From Georhizobium profundi (lineage in GTDB: Bacteria; Pseudomonadota; Alphaproteobacteria; Rhizobiales; Rhizobiaceae): a stretch of DNA of 64,000 nucleotides. The notes beneath the pieces are model-generated. The model was not told the origin of the DNA. It was given only the letters and a program-made list of their open reading frames with translations, and ran no database searches. Numbering within the stretch: the first letter of the stretch is position 1; each line of letters opens with the position of its first letter. Position numbers and translations under genes: made by a program. The stretch covers positions 954,001 to 1,018,000 of the forward strand of contig NZ_CP032509.1 in NCBI RefSeq assembly GCF_003952725.1, read 5' to 3'. This document shows, in pieces, positions 37,934 to 46,613 of this stretch.

Positions 37934-40900
37934 TCATTCCGGTGTGTAGGTTGCGAGAAGATCCTTGGCGTCGATCTGGTCGCCGGCTTTCACCAGCACT
38001 TCGCCGATGACACCATCGCGGTCGGCGTGGATTGCCGTCTCCATCTTCATGGCCTCAATGGAGAGGATCACGTCGCCGGAAGCCACCTTCTGGCCGGCGG
38101 AGACAGCGATGGTCGAAACGACGCCCGGCATCGGCGCGCCGATGTGGTGGTCGTTGCCGGCTTCCGCCTTGCGTTTGACGCCGCTGCCGCCTGCTCCGTG
38201 GGCGCGGTCGGGCACTTTCACGCGGCGAGGCTGGCCATTGAGCTCGAAGAAGACGGTGATCATGCCCTTGTCGTTGGTCTCGCCGATCGCCTGGTTGCGC
38301 ACGACGAGCGTCTTGCCTTTTTCGAGATCGACGAACAGTTCTTCGCCGACATCGAGGCCGTAGAAATAGGCCGGCGTCGGCAACACGCTGACCGGGCCGT
38401 AGGTTTCTGCGGCAAGTGCAAAATCCGTGAAGACCTTGGGATACATGAGGTACGAGGCGAATTCGAACTCGTCGACCTCACGTTCCAGCGTCTCTTCGAT
38501 CGACTTGCGTTCAGCGGCGAGATCGGCGGGCTCCAGAAGCGCGCCGGGGCGTTCGGTGAACGGCTTCTCGTCCTTCAGGATTTTCTTCTGCAGGGCCGCA
38601 GGCCAGCCTGACGGCGGCTGCCCGAGATCGCCGCGCATCATCGATACGACGGAGTCCGGGAAGGAGATGTCCTTTGCCGGGTTCTCCACATCAGCGACGG
38701 ACAGATCCTGCGAAACCATCATCAGCGCCATGTCGCCGACCACCTTGGAGGACGGCGTCACCTTCACGATATCGCCGAACATGCGGTTGGCGTCCGCATA
38801 GGCCTGGGCGACTTCGTGCCAGCGGGTCTCAAGCCCGAGCGAGCGGGCCTGTTCCTTGAGGTTGGTGAACTGGCCGCCCGGCATTTCGTGCAGGTACACC
38901 TCCGAGGCAGGCCCGCGCAGGTCGCTTTCAAAAGCCGCATACTGGTTGCGCACGGCTTCCCAGTAGAAGGAAATCCGGCGGATCCATTCCGGGTCGAGAC
39001 CGGGATCGCGCTCGGTGTTGCGCAAGGCTTCCACGATCGAGCCGAGGCAGGGCTGCGAGGTGTTGCCGGACAGTGCATCCATCGCCGCATCGATGACATC
39101 CACGCCGGCATCGACGGCTGCAAGCACCGTGGCGCCCGCGATGCCCGACGTGTCGTGTGTGTGGAAGTGGATCGGCAGATCGGTCGTGTCACGCAGCGCC
39201 TTGAAGAGCACGCGAGTGGCGGCAGGCTTCAGGAGCCCCGCCATGTCCTTCAGCGCGATGATGTTGGCGCCGGCGGCCTCAAGGTCCTTTGCGAGGTTGG
39301 TGTAATAGGCGAGATCGTATTTGGCGCGCTCCGGATCGAGAATGTTGCCGGTGTAGCAGATCGCTGCTTCGCAAAGCCGCCCTGTCTCGCGCACCGCATC
39401 CATCGCGACGCGCATGTTGTCGACCCAGTTCAGGCAGTCGAAGACACGGAAAACGTCGATCCCGCCCCTTGCCGCTTGTTCGACGAAATGGCGCACGACG
39501 TTGTCGGGGTAATTCTTGTAGCCGACGCCGTTGGCGCCGCGCAGCAGCATCTGCAGCAGGATGTTTGGCGCGCCCTTGCGCACGAGATCGAGGCGCTCCC
39601 AGGGGTCTTCCGTCAGGAAGCGCATGGACACGTCAAATGTCGCGCCGCCCCAGCATTCGAGCGAGAAGAGCTCGGGGAGCGCGCGGGCGTAGGTGTCGGA
39701 GATGCGCGCGATGTCGTAGGTGCGCATCCGGGTTGCCAGAAGCGACTGATGGCCATCGCGCATGGTCGTGTCGGTCAAGAGTACGCGGGTCTCACCGCGC
39801 ATCCATTCGGCGAATTTTTCCGGGCCGAGTGTGTCGAGCCGCTGCTTGGTCCCGTCGGGGATTTCCTTCTTGCCCACATGGGGAATGCGCGGCGCTGCCG
39901 CTTCCGCCGGCACCGGACGACCCTTCACTTCGGGGTGGCCGTTGACGGTCACGTCGGCAAGGTAGGTCAGAAGCTTGGTGGCGCGGTCCTGGCGCCCGAC
40001 CTGTGCAAACAATTCGGGCGTCTCATCGATGAAACGGGTCGTGTAGCTGTTGTCGCGGAATTTCGGGTGGCCGATGATCGCTTCGAGGAATGTGAGGTTG
40101 GTGGCGATGCCGCGGATACGGAATTCGCGCAGAGCACGGTCCATGCGCAGGATCGCTTCTTCCGCCGTCGGCGCCCAGGCGGTGACTTTCTCCAGAAGCG
40201 GATCGTAGAAGCGCGTGATGACGGCGCCCGAATACGCTGTGCCGCCATCGAGGCGGATGCCGAAGCCGGTCGCGCCGCGATAGGCGGTGATGCGGCCATA
40301 ATCGGGAATGAAGTTCTGTTCCGGATCCTCGGTCGTGATGCGGCACTGCAGGGCGTGGCCGTTGAGCTTGATGTCTTCCTGGCGCGGGACGCCTGATTCC
40401 GGCGTGCCGATCTTCTTGCCTTCGAGGATGCGGATCTGCGCCTTGACGATGTCGATGCCGGTCACTTCCTCGGTGACCGTATGCTCCACCTGAATGCGCG
40501 GATTGACCTCGATGAAATAGAATTCCTCGGTATCGGCATCCATCAGGAATTCGACGGTGCCAGCGCCGACATAACACGTGGCTTCCGCGATCTTGCGGGA
40601 GTATCCCGCAATTTCGGCTCGCTTCTCGGCGGAGAGATAAGGCGCGGGCGCGCGCTCGACCACCTTCTGGTTGCGGCGCTGGATGGAGCAGTCTCGCTCG
40701 AAAAGATCGACCACTATGCCATGGGTGTCGCCGAGGATCTGGCTTTCCACGTGGCGGGCGCGCTCGACGAGCTTTTCGAGATAGACCTCGTCCTTGCCGA
40801 AGGCCGCTTTCGCCTCGCGCTTGCCTTCCGTCACCTCACGCGCAAGATCTGAGGCCTGGCGGATAACGCGCATGCCGCGGCCGCCACCACCCCAGGATGC

Positions 40901-41398
40901 CTTCAGCATGAGCGGGTAGCCAATGGCGTCCGCCATTCTGGCCACTTCGTCCATGTCGTCCGGCAAAGGCTCGGTGGCCGGCACAACCGGGACCCCGACC
41001 TCGATGGCGAGATTGCGGGCGGCAACCTTGTTGCCCAGGCGACGCATCGTATCGGGGCTCGGGCCGATGAAGATGATGCCGTGCTCGGCGCAGGCGTCGG
41101 CGAATTCCGGGCTTTCGGACAGCAGGCCGTAGCCCGGGTGGATTGCATCGGCGCCTGAGAGCTTTGCGACGCGGATTACCTCGTCGATCGACAGATAGCT
41201 CTCGATGGGTCCGAGATCACGCTCCAGATGCGGACCGCGCCCGACCTGGTAGCTCTCATCGGCCTTGAAGCGGTGAAGGGCGAGCTTGTCCTCTTCCGCC
41301 CAGATGGCGACAGTCTTGATGCCGAGCTCGTTGGCGGCGCGGAAGACGCGGATGGCGATTTCGGAACGGTTGGCGACGAGAATCTTCGAAATCGGCAC
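37934..41398 (-). CDS. pyc: Pyruvate carboxylase
   Basis: 1154 residues, GTG start at 41398 with GGAG nine bases upstream. Domains in order: biotin carboxylase (residues 1-460; ATP-grasp MLKASWGGGGRGMRVI near 160, catalytic Glu-containing EVNPRIQVEHTVTEE near 298), carboxyltransferase (about 530-810; LLTDTTMRDGHQSLLATRMRT near 540, metal HTHDT, KDMAGLLKPAA), allosteric/tetramerisation region, and C-terminal biotinyl domain with the biotin Lys in EAMKMET near 1119. It carboxylates pyruvate to oxaloacetate to refill the TCA cycle. Single-chain type common to rhizobia. Monocistronic. Confidence 0.97.
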   Translation of the reverse strand: MPISKILVANRSEIAIRVFRAANELGIKTVAIWAEEDKLALHRFKADESYQVGRGPHLERDLGPIESYLSIDEVIRVAKLSGADAIHPGYGLLSESPEFADACAEHGIIFIGPSPDTMRRLGNKVAARNLAIEVGVPVVPATEPLPDDMDEVARMADAIGYPLMLKASWGGGGRGMRVIRQASDLAREVTEGKREAKAAFGKDEVYLEKLVERARHVESQILGDTHGIVVDLFERDCSIQRRNQKVVERAPAPYLSAEKRAEIAGYSRKIAEATCYVGAGTVEFLMDADTEEFYFIEVNPRIQVEHTVTEEVTGIDIVKAQIRILEGKKIGTPESGVPRQEDIKLNGHALQCRITTEDPEQNFIPDYGRITAYRGATGFGIRLDGGTAYSGAVITRFYDPLLEKVTAWAPTAEEAILRMDRALREFRIRGIATNLTFLEAIIGHPKFRDNSYTTRFIDETPELFAQVGRQDRATKLLTYLADVTVNGHPEVKGRPVPAEAAAPRIPHVGKKEIPDGTKQRLDTLGPEKFAEWMRGETRVLLTDTTMRDGHQSLLATRMRTYDIARISDTYARALPELFSLECWGGATFDVSMRFLTEDPWERLDLVRKGAPNILLQMLLRGANGVGYKNYPDNVVRHFVEQAARGGIDVFRVFDCLNWVDNMRVAMDAVRETGRLCEAAICYTGNILDPERAKYDLAYYTNLAKDLEAAGANIIALKDMAGLLKPAATRVLFKALRDTTDLPIHFHTHDTSGIAGATVLAAVDAGVDVIDAAMDALSGNTSQPCLGSIVEALRNTERDPGLDPEWIRRISFYWEAVRNQYAAFESDLRGPASEVYLHEMPGGQFTNLKEQARSLGLETRWHEVAQAYADANRMFGDIVKVTPSSKVVGDMALMMVSQDLSVADVENPAKDISFPDSVVSMMRGDLGQPPSGWPAALQKKILKDEKPFTERPGALLEPADLAAERKSIEETLEREVDEFEFASYLMYPKVFTDFALAAETYGPVSVLPTPAYFYGLDVGEELFVDLEKGKTLVVRNQAIGETNDKGMITVFFELNGQPRRVKVPDRAHGAGGSGVKRKAEAGNDHHIGAPMPGVVSTIAVSAGQKVASGDVILSIEAMKMETAIHADRDGVIGEVLVKAGDQIDAKDLLATYTPE

Positions 41399-41489
41399 AG
41401 CGCAACACTCCTTTACGGCACAGGCCCGTGCCGGTCCTCACTTTGGAATGTCTAGCGCAGAATTGCTGCGGTGCAAACCGATTGAAAGC

Positions 41490-42230
41490 TCAGGAAACAA
41501 GTCCGAGCCGAAAGGCGAGCGCGACCGCATGGTGGCGGTTCTTGGCTTTCAGTTTCTGCTGAATGCCGTTCATGTACCAATCGACCGTGTGGTTGGAGAT
41601 TTCGAGAACTGCAGCGATCTCCGGGGATGTCATGCCGTCGGCGAGATAATGCAACGACTCCATTTCTCGATGGGTCAGCTTGATGTCATCGAGAGCATCG
41701 AGCGGGTGCGTCTGACCCAGGCCTTTCAGATCAGCCATTCGCCAATAGGCTTTGCTTGCCAAAGCTCCGATCAGCGCAAGATCGGCACTTTGAAGATCGA
41801 CGGGGTCTCCGCCGATGCTGAGATGCGCCAGAAGCCCCCGGCGTCCATGCACCGGGAAGCTGTAGCCATCCTTCAGACCGGCCTTGCTGGCATCCGCCAT
41901 CATCCGGTCCATTCGCTTTCCGTGCTTGCCGTTCGCATGGAGTTCGGCCGCGGTCTGCCAGCGAAAGCCGGAGCGTGATTGGCCGAGATGGCGCACCACG
42001 GGGTCGATCAGCAGGTACTTACGCTTCACATAGGTTTCCGCCCATCCGTCGGGCAGGATGCCCGAGAGCAGAGCATCGCCCAACGGCTCGTGTGGCAACT
42101 GGGCGCGGACCAGGCCGTGATAGGCCACACCATAGGATGCGAGCGCCTGCTGCAGGATTTCCGTCACTTCCTCCGACGTCTCGGCATTGTCGGTTCGATC
42201 GATGGCGGCAAGAACGGCGCTGACAGTCAC
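41490..42230 (-). CDS. LuxR family regulator with AHL-binding domain
   Basis: 246 residues. GTG 42230 has AAGGAG eight bases upstream; a longer reading starting near 42521 has no support. The N-terminal autoinducer domain retains the residues that bind acyl-homoserine lactone in TraR: Trp and Tyr in GWAETY, Asp-Pro in LLIDPVV, Trp in SGFRW, at spacings equal to W57/Y61/D70/P71/W85. The C-terminal GerE helix-turn-helix is LTHREMESLHYLADGMTSPEIAAVLEISNHTVDWYMNGIQQKLKAKNRHHAVALAF. No luxI-type synthase is nearby, so this is an orphan (solo) regulator. Targets unknown; the adjacent divergent gene is a stress protein. Confidence 0.87.
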   Translation of the reverse strand: MTVSAVLAAIDRTDNAETSEEVTEILQQALASYGVAYHGLVRAQLPHEPLGDALLSGILPDGWAETYVKRKYLLIDPVVRHLGQSRSGFRWQTAAELHANGKHGKRMDRMMADASKAGLKDGYSFPVHGRRGLLAHLSIGGDPVDLQSADLALIGALASKAYWRMADLKGLGQTHPLDALDDIKLTHREMESLHYLADGMTSPEIAAVLEISNHTVDWYMNGIQQKLKAKNRHHAVALAFRLGLVS

Positions 42231-42411
42231 CTGGGAGCTCCTTGAAAGTCGAGAGAATGAAGGGTTCTCGGCGAGGCGCCCAGGGCGCCCCACAAACTTA
42301 TGGGATTCGCTGCATGATGCAACGAGACGATGCATTTTAGGATGTTCGACGATGTGCGCATGTCGCGCAGGTTGCAGACGCCAGGCCCCCCGGATTTCTT
42401 CGAAACAGAGC

Positions 42412-42437
42412 GGAACGGTCGCCGTGCGCGATGCGTT
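42412..42437 (+). promoter_or_regulatory. Predicted EcfG (general stress sigma) promoter
   Basis: GGAAC at 42412-42416, a 17-base spacer and CGTT at 42434-42437, 45 bases before the PfpI-family ATG, in the right orientation. Confidence 0.65.
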
Positions 42438-42481
42438 TGGCAGGGGAGACGGGGGGAGGCTCATAATCAAAGGAGACGAGC

Positions 42482-43048
42482 ATGCCCAAAATCGAATCTG
42501 CAAAAATCGCGATCCTGGCAACCGACGGCTACGAACGTTCAGAACTGCGCGAGCCGCTGGACTTCCTGAAATCCAAGGGTGCCAAGGTGGATGTCGTTTC
42601 GTTGAAGTCCGGCGAGATCAAGAGCTGGGACGAAGACAACTGGGGTGACAGCGTCACCGTCGACAAGACCTTGGATGAAGTCAGCGTCAGCGACTACGAC
42701 GCGCTCGTTCTCCCGGGCGGCCAGATCAATCCGGACCTGCTGCGCGTCGAAGAAAAAGCCGTCAGCTTCGTTCGCGAATTCGCCGAATCCGGCAAGACGC
42801 TGGCTGCGATCTGCCACGGCCCATGGCTTCTGGTGGAAGCTGACGTGGTGCGTGGCCGCAACGTCACGTCCTACGGCTCGATCAAGACGGACTTGATCAA
42901 TGCCGGAGCAAACTGGAGCGATCAGGAAGTGGTGACCGACGAGGCCGTGATCACCTCGCGCAACCCGAAGGACCTGCCGGCGTTCAACGCCAAGATCGTC
43001 GAGGAGATCGAAGAAGGCCGTCACGAGCGTCAGATCGCTGCCGAGTAA
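42482..43048 (+). CDS. DJ-1/PfpI family protein (general stress protein 18 type)
   Basis: 188 residues, AGGAGA just before the ATG. Class I glutamine amidotransferase-like fold. The nucleophile elbow AICHGPW contains the reactive Cys near residue 118, followed by the His; Glu in the N-terminal DGYERSELREPL completes the site. Such proteins are implicated in protease/deglycase-like stress protection; the activity is debated. It matches the general stress response repertoire of rhizobia (an EcfG-like promoter is upstream). Ends in a strong bidirectional terminator. Confidence 0.9.
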   Translation: MPKIESAKIAILATDGYERSELREPLDFLKSKGAKVDVVSLKSGEIKSWDEDNWGDSVTVDKTLDEVSVSDYDALVLPGGQINPDLLRVEEKAVSFVREFAESGKTLAAICHGPWLLVEADVVRGRNVTSYGSIKTDLINAGANWSDQEVVTDEAVITSRNPKDLPAFNAKIVEEIEEGRHERQIAAE

Positions 43049-43070
43049 GCCTTCGGCACACTGAAGATTG

Positions 43071-43099
43071 AAAGAGCGGCCTTGGTGGCCGCTCTTTTT
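43071..43099. terminator. Bidirectional Rho-independent terminator
   Basis: AAAGAGCGGCC and GGCCGCTCTTT form an 11-pair perfect stem around TTGGT with a run of T on the plus side; the A's on the other side serve the convergent phospholipase-like gene. Confidence 0.93.
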
Positions 43100-43106
43100 T
43101 TTGACC

Positions 43107-44801
43107 TCAGACGAGTTCGTCAGGCACCAGCCACGACTTCTTGGCGTGCGCGTCGAGGTGATGACGTGGCAGCGGGACGATGAAGCCCTGGCGTTCTTCG
43201 GCCGTACCCTTGGCATTCTTCAACGCGATGCCATTCCAGCGCTTGAGATGCTCGGACGTCCATTTCGACGTGTTCATGTCCAGAGCGTGCTCCCAAAGCC
43301 GCACGCGGAACTTTTTCACGGAATCCCCGCCGCGCCATGCGATCGCGGTTTCCGTGTCCGTCACGAGGCTGCGGTCATTCAGGTTGGCAGAGCCGATGAT
43401 CGCGATCTTGTCGTCGCAGACCATTGTCTTGGCATGAATGTAGATCGTGTTCTTGATGATCTCGTCGGGATCGTCCTCTTCCGGATCCGGAAGCTTGTCG
43501 TCTCGCGGCATCTGCATGCAGTAGATGCCCAGCCGATCACCGAAGGCGTCGTAGAGCATGTCGGTGTTCTTCTCGCGCAGATACTGCCCATGGCGCGTGG
43601 CGATGTTGGGCTCGTCTTCGACGAAGGCATCTTCGGGAATGAGGGGCAACACCATCAGCAGCTCGAGCTGCTTTTTCTGTTTGGCACGCTTTGACAGCGC
43701 CTCGGCGATCGCCGTCGAGCGGATGTACTGGTTCTCGATGTAGATGAAGTCCTCGGCCTTCGAAATGATGTCGAGATAGGTTTCACGGATCTCGGTGATC
43801 TGGGTGGTCGGCGATCGCGAGAGCCACGACCTGCTCTGCTTGGAGATCGTGCGCATCGGCTTCACTTCGACGCCGCCCTTGATGGGCTTCGTTTCGGGTA
43901 CTTCCGTGGCCAGCTCGGGGATAGTGATGCCGTTGGGCATTTGCTTGATCCCATCCGGCGCTTTCAGCGATTTCAGGAACTCGATGCTGTCCTCGCGTTC
44001 CTCGTTCCACCGGCTTCGAAAATGGCGGGCAAAGAACTTGGCGACCGGGCCTTCCAGTCTGCAGGCCACGTCATGCCACGGAAAGGCGTTGTCGTGTTCC
44101 CAGTCGTCCTTGCGCTTGGTGGTGATATCCAGGCCGCCGAGAAAGACGATCTCGTCGTCGATGACGCACAATTTTTCGTGATGGGCCGCCGGATAGAATC
44201 CGGGGAATGCCGTCGGTTTGATCGAACATGTCTTTCCGTCGAAATTGACGAAAGGCCACAGGCCAGGTGCCGCTTCGAGATAGGCTACCTTTTCCTTCTT
44301 GGTCTTGAAGGCATTGATGGTGTTGACCTTCTCCGCGAGCTTCCAGCGCAGGATAGGCTGGGCCGCGGTTCGGGCTGCCGGGCCCCAGCGCGTGTCGTGG
44401 CGCGAGCACATGATAGAGAGATGGCGCTTCTTATCTTCCGGCAGCGCGTCGGCGACGGCATGCAGCTTCCGGTAGGCTTTCCACGCATCGAGATGATAAA
44501 CGGTGCCGATCACGGGATCGAAATCAGCCACCACGATGCGCAGGTCGACGCCACGTTCCACGACATCCTGCAGGAGGCCGCTGAGTGTTTTGGCCTTCAC
44601 CTTGCCCGTGGTCTTGATGGATGGCTCCAGCGTCCAATAGGCCATGTGGACAGATGATTTCGCCCCATCGATCGCTTCTTCAAGCGCCGCATACGTTTCC
44701 ATGCCGCCGATAAGCGGCTCTACCTTGTGTCCGGGAGTGAAATCCATCCCGTCGGGATGGGTCGCGAAAAGGTCGCCATCGTACTTCACGCTCTTCGCCA
44801 T
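43107..44801 (-). CDS. Phospholipase D-like protein
   Basis: 564 residues from ATG 44801. Two HKD motifs: HHEKLCVIDDEIVFLGGLD near residue 208 and HAKTMVCDDKIAIIGSANLNDRSL near residue 455, each giving the His-x-Lys-x4-Asp half-site needed for a phosphodiesterase or phosphatidyl transfer active site. There is no signal peptide and no transmembrane segment, so it is soluble. Resembles bacterial PLDs related to eukaryotic PLD in size and in the long insert between the halves. Substrate unknown. A candidate EcfG promoter lies upstream. Confidence 0.9.
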   Translation of the reverse strand: MAKSVKYDGDLFATHPDGMDFTPGHKVEPLIGGMETYAALEEAIDGAKSSVHMAYWTLEPSIKTTGKVKAKTLSGLLQDVVERGVDLRIVVADFDPVIGTVYHLDAWKAYRKLHAVADALPEDKKRHLSIMCSRHDTRWGPAARTAAQPILRWKLAEKVNTINAFKTKKEKVAYLEAAPGLWPFVNFDGKTCSIKPTAFPGFYPAAHHEKLCVIDDEIVFLGGLDITTKRKDDWEHDNAFPWHDVACRLEGPVAKFFARHFRSRWNEEREDSIEFLKSLKAPDGIKQMPNGITIPELATEVPETKPIKGGVEVKPMRTISKQSRSWLSRSPTTQITEIRETYLDIISKAEDFIYIENQYIRSTAIAEALSKRAKQKKQLELLMVLPLIPEDAFVEDEPNIATRHGQYLREKNTDMLYDAFGDRLGIYCMQMPRDDKLPDPEEDDPDEIIKNTIYIHAKTMVCDDKIAIIGSANLNDRSLVTDTETAIAWRGGDSVKKFRVRLWEHALDMNTSKWTSEHLKRWNGIALKNAKGTAEERQGFIVPLPRHHLDAHAKKSWLVPDELV

Positions 44802-44889
44802 CGCGTTGCTCCGGATCGGTTGGGATTTGAGAGTCGCAGCCGGAGCAGACCGTGATCACGGCCAACTCTTGCAGGTAATGAAACGCTAA

Positions 44890-44914
44890 AACACATGGGC
44901 ACGGATGCGGTTCC
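44890..44914 (-). promoter_or_regulatory. Possible EcfG promoter for the phospholipase D-like gene
   Basis: On the minus strand GGAAC (44914-44910), a 16-base spacer and TGTT (44893-44890), about 90 bases before the start. The -10 differs from CGTT in one position. Confidence 0.4.
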
Positions 44915-45006
44915 GGAGAACCAGCCGGGAGCTTGTGCGAACGCCGATCGAATCAGATATTTGCGCCAAGTGATCCGGCAATTGTGACAGTTGCGTAAAG
45001 GCACAT

Positions 45007-45813
45007 ATGAAAAAGAAGAATCCGGGCGTCAAAACCGCCGTATCGTCAGAACTGCCTACCCGCAATCTTTATCGTCAGACCGTCGTCGCCCTGGTGGGCG
45101 CCGGCGTTGCGCTGGTGGTCACCAATGCGTTCGTGTTCAGTGGGGCCACGCTCGGGCTCATCAGCGCCATGACGTCTCTCGCAATTTACGTCACGGTGGG
45201 GGCGATTGTCCTTTCCCGCATTCTCGCGCATCATCCGTATCGCGTTTTCGGCTGGCCCAATACGGTGACGCTGGGGCGGACGGTGCTCGCGGCACTTGTT
45301 GCCGGCTACACCGCAGAAATTTCGCTGTGGACGCTGCAGCCGAGCCCGCAGCTTGCCTGGTTCTTCGCTGGCATCGCCACACTCGCCGTCGTGCTCGACG
45401 GTGTCGATGGCTGGCTGGCGCGGCGTTTCGGCCCCCGGTCGGACTTTGGCGCACGTTTCGACATGGAAAGCGACGCACTCCTTATCCTCATCCTGTCGGT
45501 GCTGGCGTTGGTGCTCGATAAAGTCGGAGGCTGGGTGCTGCTGATCGGCGCAATGCGCTATCTCTTCGTCGGCGCGTCCTACCTGCTGCCATGGCTCGAT
45601 GGTCCGTTGCCGCCGTCGATGCGCCGCAAGACCGTGTGCGTTATCCAGGGCGCGGCGCTTTGCCTGCTCGCGATGCCCCCGGTTGCAGACGTGGCCGCCA
45701 CGGGCATCGCCGGCTTCGCGGTTGCCGCCATCATCGCTTCGTTCGCCGTCGATATCGTCTGGCTGTTCAGGCATCGCCAGCAGGTGGGCGGACCGCAGGA
45801 GGGCACGGCCTGA
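45007..45813 (+). CDS. CDP-alcohol phosphatidyltransferase family protein
   Basis: 268 residues with a basic start and about six helices. The family signature DG-x2-AR-x8-G-x3-D-x3-D is exact: DGWLARRFGPRSDFGARFDMESD near residue 141. Such enzymes exchange a CDP-activated lipid for an alcohol (inositol, glycerol phosphate, choline). The acceptor alcohol is not evident. First of a rightward pair with the FkbM methyltransferase, whose ATG overlaps this stop by one base. I place it at the left edge of the unusual region that continues to 54010. Confidence 0.88.
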   Translation: MKKKNPGVKTAVSSELPTRNLYRQTVVALVGAGVALVVTNAFVFSGATLGLISAMTSLAIYVTVGAIVLSRILAHHPYRVFGWPNTVTLGRTVLAALVAGYTAEISLWTLQPSPQLAWFFAGIATLAVVLDGVDGWLARRFGPRSDFGARFDMESDALLILILSVLALVLDKVGGWVLLIGAMRYLFVGASYLLPWLDGPLPPSMRRKTVCVIQGAALCLLAMPPVADVAATGIAGFAVAAIIASFAVDIVWLFRHRQQVGGPQEGTA

Positions 45814-46613
45814 TGGATATCCGCACATTGGCCGGCCTTGTCCGCTCGCTCGTCATCTACCGCGGCCAGCCTTGGAAGCAGCGACGGCTCGCTGCCTTTT
45901 ACGGCGAGCTCCTGACGCCGGGGGATCTGTGCTTCGACGTCGGGGCCCATGTCGGCAGTCGCTCGCGGGCGATGGTGAAGGCTGGAGCACGCGTCGTCGC
46001 ACTCGAGCCGCAGCCGGCCTTCCTCGATTTTCTGCGCCGCTTCGTGCGCTCACCCGACATCGAGATCGTCGGCGCTGCGGCTGGCTCCGAAAGCGGACGG
46101 CTGACGCTTCACATTTCAAGGCGCCACCCCACGGTCACCACCATGTCGCGCGACTGGATCGATACCGTAGGCAAGACCAAGGCATTCTCCTCCGTCGACT
46201 GGGATGAGGCGGTCGAAGTGCCGGTGACGACGCTCGATGCGCTGATCGAAGCCCATGGCCTGCCGCGCTTTTGCAAGATCGACGTTGAGGGTCTCGAGCC
46301 CGATATCCTCGCCGGGCTAAGCCAGCCGATCCCGATCGTCGCGTTCGAATATATTCCAGAGGCGCTCGATGGTGCGCGTGCCTGCATCGACAGGCTCGAA
46401 GCGCTTGGTCGTTACCGCTTCAACTGGGTTGTTGGCGAACGCCACAAGTTTGCTGAGCCGCATTGGCTTTCGGCCGCCGACATGCAGGTCGCGCTGACGC
46501 GTGCATCTGCAAACGGGTCCGGCGATATCTATGCCCGGCTGGAGGCTGCCGACGATCGCTTGAGCAGCAAGAGCGCGCCGGGCAGGGCGCCCACGATGCT
46601 GACCACGCCGTAA
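45813..46613 (+). CDS. FkbM family methyltransferase
   Basis: 266 residues starting at ATG 45813, overlapping the upstream stop. The SAM-binding motif I is FDVGAHVGSRSRAMVKAGARVVALEPQP near residue 41. KIDVEGLEPDILAGL near residue 155 is the diagnostic FkbM stretch. O-methylation of a sugar or lipid headgroup is the usual function. Its 3' end overlaps the convergent flippase-like gene by 85 bases. Coupling to the phosphatidyltransferase suggests the product is methylated, but this is inference. Confidence 0.87.
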   Translation: MDIRTLAGLVRSLVIYRGQPWKQRRLAAFYGELLTPGDLCFDVGAHVGSRSRAMVKAGARVVALEPQPAFLDFLRRFVRSPDIEIVGAAAGSESGRLTLHISRRHPTVTTMSRDWIDTVGKTKAFSSVDWDEAVEVPVTTLDALIEAHGLPRFCKIDVEGLEPDILAGLSQPIPIVAFEYIPEALDGARACIDRLEALGRYRFNWVVGERHKFAEPHWLSAADMQVALTRASANGSGDIYARLEAADDRLSSKSAPGRAPTMLTTP

